64,000 nucleotides of DNA, from assembly GCA_002812745.2 (NCBI GenBank), contig NCSJ02000083.1:80257-144256 (forward strand), in the 5' to 3' direction. This document shows positions 33,001-45,600 of this stretch, one piece after another. Positions within the stretch are counted from its first letter, which is position 1; each line of letters opens with the position of its first letter. A program made the translations under genes and the position numbers. Source of the stretch: Scytalidium lignicola. Lineage: Eukaryota > Ascomycota > Leotiomycetes. The notes below the pieces were generated by a model. That model searched no databases and was not told where the DNA came from. It saw only the letters and a program-made list of their open reading frames with translations.

Positions 33001-35249
33001 TGTTGCCAGCCAATCACAAGATTCGAGCCAGGATCTAGCAAGACAAACCGGGGATATGACTATCTATAAATATTACATGCGCTCTATCGGTACCTGGAGA
33101 TTCATGATCTTTATGATTTTCATAAGCATAAATGTTGTCATTGGGACTCTGCAATGTACGTCGCCGTCCTTATTATAATGCATCATTGGACATAAATAAC
33201 TAATAACAAGAAGCACTCTGGCTTAACTGGTGGTCTACAGCGAACGAGACGCATCCGGGCGAAAGACTAGGGTACTGGCTTGGGATTTATGGACTTCTCG
33301 CGGCTCTCGGATCTATATCTCTCTTCTGTTGTGTATAGTAAGCCCGCTTCCAGTGCTTCTCTGTTGCAATATGAATGAAAATTTTAACATAAGCGCAGCC
33401 ACCAGTCACTCAATATTGTTCCAGCGTCGGCGATGACACTGCATTGGAAGATTTTGACCGCTGCTATGAGGTATGTTCTAAATATATAAATTATCTTTTA
33501 TGTTCCGCAATACCCTGAAAACATATCCCTATCTTCAATCTTGCAAGAAGCTGATTAGAAACCTAGAGCACCATTGTCATTTTTTGCCAAAACGGATACA
33601 GGGACTACTACAAACAGGTACATCCCAACAGGCGCCGGCCAATAATACCACTTTTTAAAAAAAAAAGATTCTCAAGTATATGACTAACTGGAGGTAGATT
33701 CTCTCAAGACATGCAAATGGTGGATCTGACATTACCGAGTGCCATGATAAATTGCTTCTTCCGTTTGTAATCCTCATTCGGTGGTTCGGATTTGAGAATT
33801 AACTGCTTTTCTAACAGAAATCGGCTCCGTCATCGGCATGGCAATCCTCACGTGCCTAGCGACAAAGTATCTAGCAGTAATACTACCATTAGTTGCAGTA
33901 ATTCTGTTCGTGGTGCAAAAGTTTTATCTTCGAACGTCTAGGCAACTTCGACTTATGGATCTCGAGGCAAAATCGCCCCTTTACTCGCATTTCATTGAGT
34001 CTCTCAACGGCTTAGTAACTCTTCGATCATACGGCTGGTCTCGAAATGCCATGAAAAAGAACCTACAGCTACTCGATACATCTCAGCAACCATACTATCT
34101 CTTGTTTAGTATCCAACGATGGTTAACGCTGGTGTTGGATATGATTGTTGCAGGCATTGCAGTTGTTCTAATTGGCTTGACGGTAAAACTGAGAGGTACA
34201 ATCAGCCCTGGTCTGTTGGGTATTGCCATGGTCAACATCATGGAATTTGGGCAGGTTTTATCGTCGTTAATCACATTCTGGACACTGCTGGAAACATCTT
34301 TGGGTGCGATTGCAAGGATTAAGGCATTTTCATCCGAAACACCATCAGAGAACTTGCCTATGGAAGTTCAAGATGTACCAGAGGCCTGGCCATCTCGTGG
34401 GGCGGTAGAATTCAGAAATATAACTGCTTCCTACAAGTAGGTACCCCAAACTCGCAAGTTAACTCAGAAAATTGTGTTGCTGACGGACTGCAGTCCTGAA
34501 ATCCCGCCCGCCCTTACTAATCTAAGCTTCTCAATAATGCCGGGTCAAAAGGTCGGTATTGTGGGCCGTACAGGCTCTGGCAAATCCTCTCTTTTGCTCA
34601 CTATTTTCCGCATGCTGGATCTCAGCTTGGGTAGCATCGTGATCGACGGCGTTGACATCTCGACAATCCCTCGGCAAGAAGTGCGCTCCAAACTCATTGC
34701 TCTTCCTCAAGATCCATTTTTCCTAAGCGGAACAGTCCGGAGCAATGCCGATCCAATGGGGATAGTAGATGATGAGAGAATTGTCACAGCACTCAGGAAG
34801 ACGGAGCTGTGGGACGTGATCGAGAGGAAAGGGGGACTGGATGCAGATATGCATGCCGAGTTCCTGTCTCATGGGCAGAGACAACTATTCTGCCTTGCCA
34901 GGGCTATGCTCAGACGAAGCACCATCCTTGTATTGGACGAGGCAATGAGCAGGTAAGCTCTTATATCCNTTTTTTTTATTACCCTACGCTACATGAGCGA
35001 CCGCTAGCAGAATATGCACTAAGCATCAACAACAGCGTGGATCCAAACACGGAAAAGACAATGGAGCGACTCATTCGCGAGGAGTTCCGCGGATACACCA
35101 TCATTGCTGTGAGCCATCGTCTGAACGGCCTCCTTGACTTTGACAAGATTGCTGTATTGGATAAGGGGAGGTTGGTAGATTTTGACAGCCCGAGTAATCT
35201 CCTTGCTCGGCCGGGTATATTCAAAGATTTATACAGTACTCGGCTGTAG
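30012..35249 (+). CDS. ABCC-type (MRP-like) full ABC transporter
   Basis: A multidrug-resistance-associated membrane pump exports conjugates or drugs with ATP. Fifteen exons (30012-30218, 30285-30816, 30865-31088, 31186-31329, 31381-31750, 31811-32547, 32603-32765, 32817-33155, 33214-33337, 33399-33470, 33567-33617, 33698-33762, 33818-34436, 34494-34952, 35036-35249) sum to exactly 1,440 codons, 1,439 residues. Order: N-terminal membrane domain, TMD1, NBD1 (Walker A GSIGSGKST, LSGGQKQR, IAIFDDVLSGLD), TMD2 with FSQDMQMVDLTLPSA, NBD2 (GRTGSGKSS, degenerate signature LSHGQRQ, LVLDEAMSS). The first intron length is a multiple of three, so it could be read through. Intron 14 contains N34969. Substrate is unknown and no neighbour suggests one. 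Confidence 0.93.
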
Positions 35250-36740
35250 GATAACTGCAGTGCTGTAATAGATAATGTTTCTGTTTCTATTTGAAGATAA
35301 AGTTGGATGAAAACAGAGGCCTTTGCCACCATTGATAAGTCATGCTGCTGTCCCCTGGCATGCGACGGATGAACCCGATGCTGGGAGGCGATGGACGTGC
35401 GCCTCAATACGCCAATCCACGGTAGTTACTGTATTCACATGCACACTGCAATGTCGCACGGATGCCGGCAATCCAGGACAGGGTAGCAGTGAGCTCCGAG
35501 CAGCGAGCTGCCACGTATAAAGGGCCTTAGTCTCGCCCTAGGCGGCTGATCTCGATGTCTTCCAGAAGCCACAGGGGAGTAATGCAGCACTATCTACGGA
35601 TGTATATAGATACAGTACAGTAATACTTGGAATACTTTTGACCGCCTCTCTCGTTTTCTTCCTCTCCTCCTTAACGAGTTCATGAGTTCAGTGCAGCATT
35701 TATGCAGATGAAAAATGATCCGATGATTCGATGTCATGCTTGCATGGTGTGTTTTAAGCATCGTATCGTCGCATCGTCATATCGGAATATCCCTCCTTCT
35801 GTTCCCTTTGAGAAACCCCTCCGATGTACGGATATGCCATTGAGAAAGAAAAAAGGGGGGCCTAGAAGCATGAGCTTGAGTCATGTACGGCCGTACAGTA
35901 CGTAGCGATCAACGTTGGATGGTTTACAGTACAGAACTGCTGCAACGGCAATTACGGTAGATAGTGCCTCTGCAGGGATATTGGTTTCCAGGAGGAAAGA
36001 ATGCCGGATCCAGAGTCTCGGAACCCGGCACTAGCTTCTAGATACATCATTAAATTCATCAGTCCCGAGGGAGATCGTTATATCAACGGTCGTAACACTA
36101 AACAGAGTACAGTACTACGGGAATCCGATATTTGACCAATTAAAAACAAGAATTTTAATAAGCAAGTCAGAAAAGAATGTAGATTATTCGGGCTCGTGCG
36201 AAAGTACGGTTGTAAAACGATAATTAATAGTCCATGGATTATTGTTGTTGGAAGGGATCTCAAAACGAAGACGGTGAGACTTTGCACGCATAACTTGTAC
36301 GGATGTACAGACTGTTCTATACAAGTGCTTGCGTTGTGGATGTATTTATCTTGTTTCTTACTGTATTCTGCTACAGTGCACCTTTAACCCACTTCCTGTT
36401 TCGCTGGTAATTAACAATAACACATCTCGAGACTGGAAAGTATTCCGGATCCGTTCGTAGCTATGATTACTCATGCTGGGGCCACCTAATTACTGTACCT
36501 TGGGTCCTGACTCAAAAGACTGGTGGTGCTGACAGCAAAGGGGGGGGGGGGCCATGGGATGACCTTCTTTTATGACCTTTTATTAGATCAAAAGAAAAAC
36601 TAAAATCTCCGAAAGACGATGTGTCAAGATCAATACGCAGTTGACACTAGATAATTAATTCTGTACTGGAATCTAACCTATTCATACGTTTGCATCTCTT
36701 GCATCAAACGCAAAGATTGGTAATGTAATTCCCGGCTTTA
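35250..36740. other. Intergenic region with TACTGTAC-type motifs
   Basis: No gene is supported. GTACAGTA-type motifs lie at about 35613, 35893, 35930 and 36107-36115, and a G12 run at about 36540-36551. AT-rich otherwise. Confidence 0.4.
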
Positions 36741-36895
36741 TTGGACACCCGGTTTAACCAGACACCAAAATATACTGCAAAATCGAGAAAATTCAACTTT
36801 TGAAAATTCAATAACTATATTTGTTGAGTTTTTAAAGGATTGATTTTTCTTGATTTTGCAGTATATTTTGGTGTCCGGTTAAACCGGGTGTCCAA
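36741..36895. mobile_element. 155-bp MITE of Tc1/mariner type
   Basis: Terminal inverted repeats of about 50 bp start TTGGACACCCGG and end CCGGGTGTCCAA. The arms differ only at a few positions, such as AACCAGACACC against AACCGGACACC. The element is flanked by TA on both sides (36739-36740 and 36896-36897), the Tc1/mariner target-site duplication. The interior is about 50 bp of A/T with no coding capacity. It would need a transposase in trans. The near identity of the arms suggests recent activity. Confidence 0.92.
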
Positions 36896-36897
36896 TA

Positions 36898-37887
36898 AAA
36901 CGTTAACGGGGTCTTATATAATACACTTCCTGCCTTGCTGCCTTGCCTCCTTGCCTTTGATTACTGTACTGATACTTGCTGGTGATAAGCAACACATTAG
37001 CGTCAAGGCTGCTGACTGTACGTAAAGGTGTGCAGTACGGTAGTTAACTCTTATGTCCCAACTTATTTGACAGCAGCAGTATCATCAGCATAATTAAATT
37101 AGTTCGACCATCCCTCTGCGCAAAATCCCCTTCATTTGGAAGGTAAAAGTGTGGGCCCCTGTTAGCAATGGTCGAACCTGCTCCTGTGCTGCTACTGTAC
37201 AGGGCCACACATGAGTGACGCGCATGGCGCCCGCTCACCAATAGACCGCCTCGACTGGCACTTCCAGTACAACGCCATCCATCAGACACGTCGCCCCGAG
37301 GCGCGGGTTTCGATCGCATGGAAGTACGAAAAGGACAGTACCAAAGTACCGCATGTCCCACGCAGCTTACCGCTTCTGATCGCGGCCGGACCACACCAAG
37401 ACTCATCTTTCTCTATCGCACGGAAATAATCGTCCGACCCTACAAATGATCCATGATCCATACAGGATCCTCCTATTTTTGATAGCACAAGTACCTGTGG
37501 CGGTGCCGGCTTCAACGGTGCCCCGTCTGGCCACGCAGAGAAGCGCGTGAAACGTCGTGAGACAAACATCTGCGAGTCTGCTCGACCATCCTGGCGATTG
37601 GCCTGATCTACTGGTCCTTCTTAGGGAGTTCAGCTCACATCCTCAACGGCCCTCTCTTCCAATCCTATTTTTCCCCTGGCCCACCCTTTTTTTTTTTCTG
37701 GGTCTGGTGTATAACGGAGGCTGGCTGGATATAAGAAGCATTGATGCGCTGCCCTGATATATCTTGGGAAAAAAGGTTTCTTTCCCTCGAAACTCTTAAG
37801 AATATAGAGGTATCTCGGCATTTTGTATCTTTGTTTTTTTTAATCCCCCCTTTGTTTTTGTATTGAGCCTCATTCGTTGTCGACACC
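36898..37887. other. Intergenic region upstream of the F-box gene
   Basis: A 72-codon plus-strand frame at 37211-37429 (begins MSDAHGARSPIDRLDW) with overlapping frames on the other strand has no recognised relative. T-rich tracts precede the F-box ATG. Otherwise nothing is seen. Confidence 0.35.
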
Positions 37888-39552
37888 ATGGATTATACGA
37901 CCCAGCCAACAGGCATTTGGGATCTGCCCAACGAGGTTAGTACACATAAATCAATTTTATTTATACATTTATCCATATATCCATATATCCATATACTTCA
38001 TCCCAACCATTTTTGCACAACCGTATATTAATCAGATAAAATGATAATAGGTTCTTATGAATATGCTCTCGACCTTTCCCACACGTGCTCTTCTCCCTTT
38101 GACTACCATCTCCCATCGTTTCCATGACCTCATCCTACGGATTATTCAAAACCGACTCAACCACGCTGCTACTCTCAAGGATCATAAATTGATCCTGGAA
38201 TGCTATCATCCGTCGACCAAGCTCACCACGCCATATCTCTTCTGTGACTACCTCGGTACGGATGGCCTGAGCAATGACCTCGACGGCTATGAGACGGGAA
38301 CCTTGGGCAAACTTTCAGATCTTTACTCCCATTTCCGCCCCATCCCTGCCGAGGAAATCAAGCCAACCAGAAGATGGCATCCAGCAGGCGAGGTTCCACG
38401 ACCTCCAGAGCCTGTATCTCCATCTGCTTCAGACGATGAGGAGATCGAGGAAGAGGAGCCACTGGCTTCCCATAACATCAACCTCGAATCTTATGAACTC
38501 TTCACCCAGCTATGTACTGTCACCAGCCTTATTAAAGTTGGTCCGAAGCGTGGCCTTTTCCTTTCTTGCGTCAACATCAGCGAAAGCGTAGTACGCGTCT
38601 GGAGACAATGGCTTGCTGAGCAAGCAGAGTCATATCGGAGAAACCGGCATATTCAACTGAAGAATAAATCCAGAGCAACGTTTGGAGAAGCACGAGAGCG
38701 CAATTTTGAGAACATCCTTTGGGCAGATCCTCATAAGACCGTTGGCCTACGATTAAGAGTGAAGCAGAGAAATGATACATCCCTGCCGATTTTAATGCAT
38801 CGGGATGAGGACGATGAGCCCGTTTCTTACACGCTGGAATATGAAGGTATGTCTTATCACCACGATCGCAAAATCAACATTTTCCGAATCTAGCAGTGTC
38901 TAGAAAAAAAAAGTTGTATAATTTTCTTTAGACATGACGTTTCAGATGAGCGGGGGCTTTGAAGTGGGTCTGGTGGGATCATTGCTGACGTTATTTTTGG
39001 GGATAGAAATCGTGATTCGGACCACACAGCTTTTGCTCATGGTCGAAGAATCTATCAACCAGGAAGTCGCACACTCAGGTAAAGCAATCGTGATAGGATC
39101 CTGGGGATGAGACCTGGTTTTCCCGACCCGATCTCACCCGTCACCAAACTCAGCCCAATATCCAGCCCACTACCCGTGGAGAGAGGAAAAGCACATATCG
39201 CCATCATATCAACACCACGGGATATTATGCAAAGCGATGCAAGCGAGTAAGCACCAAAAACAAGTCCCAAGTGGGGAATGTTTTAGATGTCTATGCGCCA
39301 TGCATCCATCACCTCATTTGCACTCCTTGTTTTCATGTTTTATCTCACTTTCATTTATATTTATATTTCCATACCCTCTACGGGTCCTCTCCACAATTAT
39401 CTCCGTCCACAATATTCAATGAAAATTCATACTTACACATAGCTCTTTTCTTCCCTTTTCTAGGCATGTCATGCACCCTGAATGGAATGTATGCTGAGTT
39501 TATCCCGCTTTATGTCACTCCTGTCAAGGATATGAGGATAAGAGCGCATTAG
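37888..39552 (+). CDS. F-box domain protein
   Basis: It is probably a substrate adaptor of an SCF ubiquitin ligase. Exon 1 (37888-37935) encodes MDYTTQPTGIWDLPNE and splices to exon 2 at 38051, giving WDLPNEVLMNMLSTFPTRALLPLTTISHRFHDLI, a good F-box. Exon 2 ends at 38846 and exon 3 is 38932-39078. An acidic linker EEIEEEE lies near residue 150. The last exon is proposed at 39464-39552, joined by a long 385-base intron, giving 359 residues in all and ending NGMYAEF..RIRAH. If that intron is not removed, the protein ends at the TGA at 39108-39110, with 340 residues. The substrate is unknown. Confidence 0.75.
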
Positions 39553-41079
39553 AAAAAACAACAGGTGGAAGAATAAACGTCGTCATCACCGTCATTATTC
39601 ATGGAGATCGCGAAATAATTGCGCTTTAACAGGCGAGGTGGAGGTGGTCCGATGTCACGAAATGTTACGCACGGGATACCGATTTTATGGCGTTGCAATT
39701 AAGATCTATAATGAATGTGTGGTGTCTTTTTATGAGGAGCAGAATAAAGAGAAGGATATACACGAAAGAGAAAGATAGAAGAAAAGAGATGGATAAATAT
39801 TTAAGACGGATTAGAATTTTAATATCTTGGATTGGGCTTTATATGGCATAGAGAATGGGACGTGTTTCAACGGCATTTATTCAGATATACTACTTAATTC
39901 GTTAGAAAGGAGCGGCGTCATTAGGAAGGAAAAGAGGAAGATGGGAATTTCGCATTTATCTAGATAGGAAATTTTTTCAATTTAATCTTTTCCTCCAAGT
40001 TAGGTGATTTAATAGGTATTTTTTCACTTCAATATCATAGCAAGTCAATTGGATAGCGTCAAAGAGAATCACCACTAAATCTCGAGCGATTCCAACAGCA
40101 AAGATGTGCCAAAAGGACTCCCAAGGACTTTCAAAATGCGTCGACAAATACTTATACCAAATTGAAACTGCAGAATTAGAAAGATACATATGCGGTCATA
40201 TAGTATAGCACTTCCTGTTCGGGTGTGTGAGGTGCCATATCATCGGCATTGTTTACGACCTGTTCGTCTGGCGCTGGCATGCCCAGAACTTTCATAACAG
40301 TGTTCCACCTCTCGCTTTGCAATTGTAAACGTACGATTCCCATAATTTCTCATTGGTATTCATGATCAGGTATCCATGAAGGGTAGTCTGCCAATTTGGC
40401 GTAGCTATATACAACATTAGCAACTTGAAATTAGAACAGTAGTGAATCAAGGGATATCACTGTTACCCGAAACGAATCAAGGCTAAAGACCTGTATTGAA
40501 TGTAAAACTTAAAACTCAGATTGGTCGATATCTACCAATCGCATGGGAATCAGAAAGATCAATCTTGGGAATATATACCGGTGTTGAGCCATGTGTTGCT
40601 CTCGCCGTCAGGTTTGTGGTCAAGTAAGTAATGACCATGAGTCTATGAGAAAGGCCTCCCCAAAACATTTGACCATTTGTGTTTTAGCATTCGTTTTTGG
40701 AGATTCTCACTATAAGATAACCAGATGGAAAGCATTAGAGCTCACATAGCTGGGAGTTTGAATAGAATGGAAGGGAATGTAGAGAACGGGAGAAGAAGGT
40801 AATTTATAGCCGGCCTGACCACTCAGTGAATATAGAGATTCCGTACCATTTGCTCTGTTCAACACTTGAAATTAATAGGAAGCTAAGTTCGTGGCTGTTA
40901 AAGATGCTATATTCAATATAATATTCGAGTGAATTGAACGCAGTAGGTATTCTTGCACTAAGACGCCAGTTGTAGTTGAAAGGAAACCAAGAGGTTGATT
41001 TTGATCATGGTTAGATGTTATCCTAATACCAGGTTGTAAAATGCAGTGTTGACATTCATCTGGGTGTCAGTAGAGTTCC
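39553..41079. other. AT-rich region, possible gene debris
   Basis: No intact gene is seen. A 70-residue minus-strand frame at 39977-40189 is open but unrecognised. It may belong to the decayed gene that follows. Confidence 0.3.
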
Positions 41080-42740
41080 CTGGTGAATATATGAATAGCT
41101 CGCAGCAGAAAGTTCTGTTGTCTCATCGGATTAGCCGCGAGCCAGCCTGTCCTAGGAATAGGAAACATTCTTTGAGTGAAACTCGATATTTATGTTTAGC
41201 CACTGGAGTGTAGTTTGCCACATATTGTGCTGTGGTATTGCGGTAAATTGATCTGGAGTAGCCACAGGGTGTACCTGGTGTGGTCTACAGAGTCCATATC
41301 TTGCTTGAGGAAAATCGTTTCATTATATGTGGTCACAAAGCCATGCTTACAATTAGAATAGAGCATGTATTTGGCAATCTGGCCAAGCCAGTTTTGACGA
41401 TATTGTGGATGAGGCAGGGTGCGCTCCAAATTGTGCATCCATGGTGTTTTTACCTCCCCAACTACTCTCACTGCTCTGTCTCTCTGCCATACAGACGATA
41501 CCTAGGATACCACCGAAGTTCTGACTTGAACTTGCATATGGATTACTGAAGCGTATATGACTGCATTTCTATAAACACTCGTCATTGGATGGCAAATATT
41601 TTGAGCAAATCGGGCCTGGACAGATCAGTCGTCTTTCCAGAAAATCTGCTCGTGGACAAGAAAGGTATGTTTACCTTCAAGACATTTTGGAACCGATATT
41701 GCCTTATTATCGTACAGTTTGCTCAAAATTGTCCCAGTGATAGATCGGCGCCAGAGCGGTAGTGGGATGTATTGAGCTAGAATTTGTGGTATTTGATCCA
41801 GTAAGCAGGTTGGAAATTCCACTCTCCACAACCCGACGGGCTGTTGTGCCCTCGACATTGTAGCGTGGCATTATCTATATAGAATATTGATGGTTAAATT
41901 CAGGAGTGGAAGACCAAGTAATAAGGGGAGTTGGAATTATAGTTATATAGGAGAGCCATGAAGATACGATTGTAGGTGAATATCAGGTAGAAGGTCAAGG
42001 AGAGAGAACTTCTGGGGAGCCTCTTCCGAGTGAATATTGGGTAAAAGGTGAATGAGATACTAATAAGCTTGTAATGAGAAGCAAGAATGGTTGTAAAATC
42101 TTAGGAGGTACGTTCTAATCTCAAAAGATGAGNTTTTTTGAAAATTCACTGTCTCTTTATCTTCCTGGTTTTAGAGGACCTAAAAACTGCACCTGTATTT
42201 TCTAAAATAGTCCGATCTAGAAATTAGCTAACTTTAAATACGTACATCCATAAAGGTTTTCCAGAAGTTTCCTCTTCTAGATGTTCATAATAGCATGTAT
42301 CCGCCTCCTTCCCGTTGGATCCGTCCCTGTAAGAACCAAAACTTGGCAATGCCATCATTCCATTCATCCATAGGTTCCGAGGCTCCTCACCGTTTGAAAT
42401 CAACAATGGAACTGATGGACTATCTTTTAGTTTCAAAGAAATGCTGGTCCGATGCGTATTACCTTACCATGCTTTAGTTGTATTATCCCAGAGAATGTTG
42501 TCATGACTATTATCTGCATTGATCACTCTACAGAGTAGACATTCCCTAGAAATATGCCGCATGAGATTAGTCCTTTGACCTATAGAACTTAAGAATAGGA
42601 AGTTACACTTGTATGCAAATTCAAAAGCTTGACGAATCTCTTCTCGTTCTTTCGGCGGCTTCTGGTGGAAGCGATCAAGTGGGATTCTAGAAAACTTGGT
42701 CACGAGAGTAAACAAGATAAAGCCTCCTGGAATCCACAGC
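41080..42740 (-). pseudogene. Decayed accessory gene of a fungal multigene family
   Basis: Two minus-strand segments read as coherent protein but are repeatedly broken. The first (42715-42224) runs DRFHQKPPKEREEIRQAFEFAY..CLLCRVI..LWDNTTKAW, a TAA at 42464-42466, then in the same frame SLKLKDSPSVPLL and EPRNLWMNGMMALPSFG. The second (41858-41196) runs VGLWRVEFPTCLL to a TGA at 41625-41627 and a TAG at 41502-41504, then GQIAKYMLYSNCKHGFVTTYNETIFLK. Near 41265 the frame shifts to VANYTPV..YRVSLKECFLFLGQAG before another stop. I know similar blocks from large fungal families of unknown function. N42133 lies between the parts. Confidence 0.65.
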
Positions 42741-43893
42741 TGATTATCCTATATGTTTTGCACATAATTGACAGGTTTGTGTTGATTTGTAGTCAAGTTT
42801 AATGAGGACTTTGAGTACATCCAATTCATTTCTTACATTGCCCGTGATGCAGCTTTATTACCCATGGTACCTTCGCGTAGGATTCTTCTGTAAGATACAT
42901 TAGCTTTGAGCATTAACATGGAAGTCTGGATGTAGGTAGTGATTGACGTACTGCATATAGACCTTTAACACATGTTCAGGGCCGTTTACTTCAACCTGCA
43001 TGCAAGAATAAGGCACTTAGGCAGCGCTGGCACTGCACTTATCGGCTGGGTAGTGTGCAGGCACGATGTTATACTTTTTAGCAGCTCCTATCTGCCATGT
43101 TGTAAATAGTTGGCCGTCACGTGCTGAGAAGACAACCGTCTCGCCTTCCTAGAAGTCTCCAACAAATCTAGTTTAGGATTCATGGCGTTAAGAATTCATT
43201 TAAGGCAAGAGTAGAAATTTGGCCAAGGAGTGAAAAGGCAAAGAAAGAGATGTTGGAAAGGTATATCTGGACTGGGGACAGGATCGTGTGCTAGGTATGT
43301 GACATCCCCGCCACGCAATAAGTAAAGTTTGTTGCGTATTTTACAGATAAAGTAATTCTGTCAACTCCTGTAGAAGTAAACTATAATTACGTTGATGCGA
43401 TTCATTCTCAACCTCAAGATAGTAAAAGCCGTTAATGCTGAAACTTTTGCATTATGAAAGAGCAAGTTGTTAAGTAACGATGAGAGACGTTTAAATGAGG
43501 CTGAGAAAAATTGTTCAAGCATGAGTAAGTAGAGCTGATGGTCAGATCTGGACGAGCAGCGTTTGCTAGGATAGAAGAAAGAGAGCAAGTCCTGGGAGTG
43601 AACTAGGCAAGACTCGACCTGCTTTCTTGTAAATGGATAAGTAGCAACTTAACTACTATATTGTGTGCTTATTTGACTCTTGGCATCTATCGGGACGAAT
43701 ATCTGAAGTAGAACTTATCATTATCCACGATTTTCGGGAAAATTTGTGATACAGAACTGATTAGCACTTTCTAATCAAACAAACTTATTTTGGCTTTTGT
43801 GACATGGCAGGCTGTCGACCTTCACTCTTCAGTAATTTCTTAACAGTCCCTTCCATCGCTCGCCCACGATCATGCGCCGTCCTCCATTACTCG
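42741..43893. other. Intergenic region
   Basis: No gene is supported. Near 43600-43670, minus strand, a short tRNA-like stretch has an A-box-like TAGTTAAGTTG and a weak B box, but it does not fold fully. Confidence 0.35.
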
Positions 43894-45600
43894 TTATAGC
43901 GAATTGGACCGTCTGGTTATTGTCTTCAACAGCCATCCATGCAGATTGCCTCTCACTGTAGATTGAGTATTGCCCGTAATCGGGCAGTCATCATCCGAGT
44001 CTAAATTGTCTATCCACTCGTGTTCACGAATGGCCCTCTCCGCGACAGGAAAGCCGTCCTCATCGCGCAACCAAGTGAAAATGTTCCTAGTCACCATTTT
44101 CGAAGAGTCATCATCCTCGTTGTCGAGATTATCGTAAGGGACGGAGATATTGCCGTCTATTGGCTGCCCATTCTTGGCGCGCAAGGGAATTCTAGGAACA
44201 GTGATAGCCGCACGCTGGCTACCACGACAGCGCCACGTCAAACCTTCATATTCGAGGCTGTGACTTGTCTCACATCGTGCATGTTGACGAACGTCGATGT
44301 TGGTATCTGTTATCGCTGTAGAACCGAACGGAGCGAATGAAAAGAGTGGGGGAACAGTGTAGGATTGGTCGTGGGACAAGTACATCAATCGACATTCGTC
44401 CGCACGCGAAATTTCTTCTGTCCCAGGGGATAGTGTTGAGACAGGCTCTTGTATAAAAGACATAAGCGTTCCGGTCCATGCTGCCACATGAAGGTCGATT
44501 TTCCACCAGGCCTGACGAGCCTCTTGCAAGCAACGTGTCTGTGCTCCGATGGTGAAGGCACCAAGCCAGAGAAATCCCAGGCTAGGATCCCGCTTTATCA
44601 AGACACTTAGTAGGATATGCTGGTCCTGCACGATATCTGAGTCGAGAAATGCGAAGGTCCCTTGCAGCCATGCCCCGCAGATATTAGATGCCACACCAGG
44701 TTCAAAGAAGACGCTGTTTAGAAGTGCTTTGGTTCCCACTGCGTTGCAGCTTAGAGTGAGGAGCCTGTCCAGTTGGTTGAGATTCTCGCTCCATGCCGGG
44801 GCCTTGCAAATCGTCTCCTTATTGAATCGTACTTTACGGCGAACTCGAGGGGTCGGTAACTGAATCCTTCTGTTGTCAAATCGGGCTACAGGGAGAAGTA
44901 ATGTCGCAGCCAAAGCAGCATGGCTCTGCTCAGCCACTCCATGGAATTCGCAGTAGCTAGAAAGATAGTGCAAGGCGGTGGCGAATGATGCCGCACGATG
45001 CTTAGCTGGAAGAGGGTGACATTTCGTGCCGCGTGAAAGAGTAAAGCGTTGCTCTGATACAAGCTTCGTATGCCATGGTGAATGGAGGATGTGTCCTCTA
45101 TCGCTTGGAACAGATGCATTCCAACCCCCTTCTACGGCAAGGACCGCTGCCCACCACCGAGCGGCGTCATCATCAATATCACCCAAATCTATAATCGCTG
45201 TGGTGGAACCAGTCGAGGCCCTTTCAAATGAGATATTTTTGTCATCCCATTCAGCCTCACAACTGCTGTATTCAGGGCCAGACGCTCCGGGAATGATCTC
45301 AGCCCATCGGGCAGAAAGTATATAGGTCCAGGCAAGTATAAGCAAAGTAATATGGTTGTCGTCCTCACTAAAACATCGCGCGAACACGAATGCAGACTGT
45401 TGTAGATCCGAGATAGCGAGAATCGTAGGACGATTTGACGCGACTGGAATAAAGAATTCTTGATCAAAGGACGGTAAATCGCAAGGTCCCCGCGCGGTTC
45501 TCCATGTAGATATTCCCCTTGCGATAACAGCATTCGAAAATGACGCATCTACCGCAACGTTTTCTGGGAACGAAGGGTAGTTGAGAAATGCATTCTCAGG
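43894..45600 (-). CDS. Fungal conserved protein of unknown function
   Basis: The minus-strand frame runs from an acceptor (ATTTTAG at 45601-45607) to the stop at 43894, 568 residues. It opens PENAFLNYPSFPENVAVDAS and continues AVIARGISTWRTARG, NRPTILAISDLQQSAFVFARCF and LAWTYILSARWAEIIPGA, blocks that recur in a large ascomycete family of unknown role. Further on, VEGGWNAS, RWWAAVLA and FEPGVASNICGAWLQG are Trp-rich and conserved. The first exon is not certain: an ATG at 45777-45779 begins MSQSFRVAAS and could splice at the GTGTTC that follows, joining in phase. No signal peptide or catalytic motif is visible. Confidence 0.75.
   Translation of the reverse strand, partial: PENAFLNYPSFPENVAVDASFSNAVIARGISTWRTARGPCDLPSFDQEFFIPVASNRPTILAISDLQQSAFVFARCFSEDDNHITLLILAWTYILSARWAEIIPGASGPEYSSCEAEWDDKNISFERASTGSTTAIIDLGDIDDDAARWWAAVLAVEGGWNASVPSDRGHILHSPWHTKLVSEQRFTLSRGTKCHPLPAKHRAASFATALHYLSSYCEFHGVAEQSHAALAATLLLPVARFDNRRIQLPTPRVRRKVRFNKETICKAPAWSENLNQLDRLLTLSCNAVGTKALLNSVFFEPGVASNICGAWLQGTFAFLDSDIVQDQHILLSVLIKRDPSLGFLWLGAFTIGAQTRCLQEARQAWWKIDLHVAAWTGTLMSFIQEPVSTLSPGTEEISRADECRLMYLSHDQSYTVPPLFSFAPFGSTAITDTNIDVRQHARCETSHSLEYEGLTWRCRGSQRAAITVPRIPLRAKNGQPIDGNISVPYDNLDNEDDDSSKMVTRNIFTWLRDEDGFPVAERAIREHEWIDNLDSDDDCPITGNTQSTVRGNLHGWLLKTITRRSNSL

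Noticed and set aside
37211..37429. 72-codon ORF upstream of the F-box gene
   Set aside because: It overlaps larger frames on the opposite strand and shows no similarity I recognise.
43595..43670. tRNA-like stretch on the minus strand
   Set aside because: A D-arm-like hairpin and weak B box are present, but the T loop is a base short and no acceptor stem forms. It may be a tRNA relic.
44020..45325. Plus-strand frames inside the 43.9-45.6 kb gene
   Set aside because: They are shadows of the minus-strand coding sequence.
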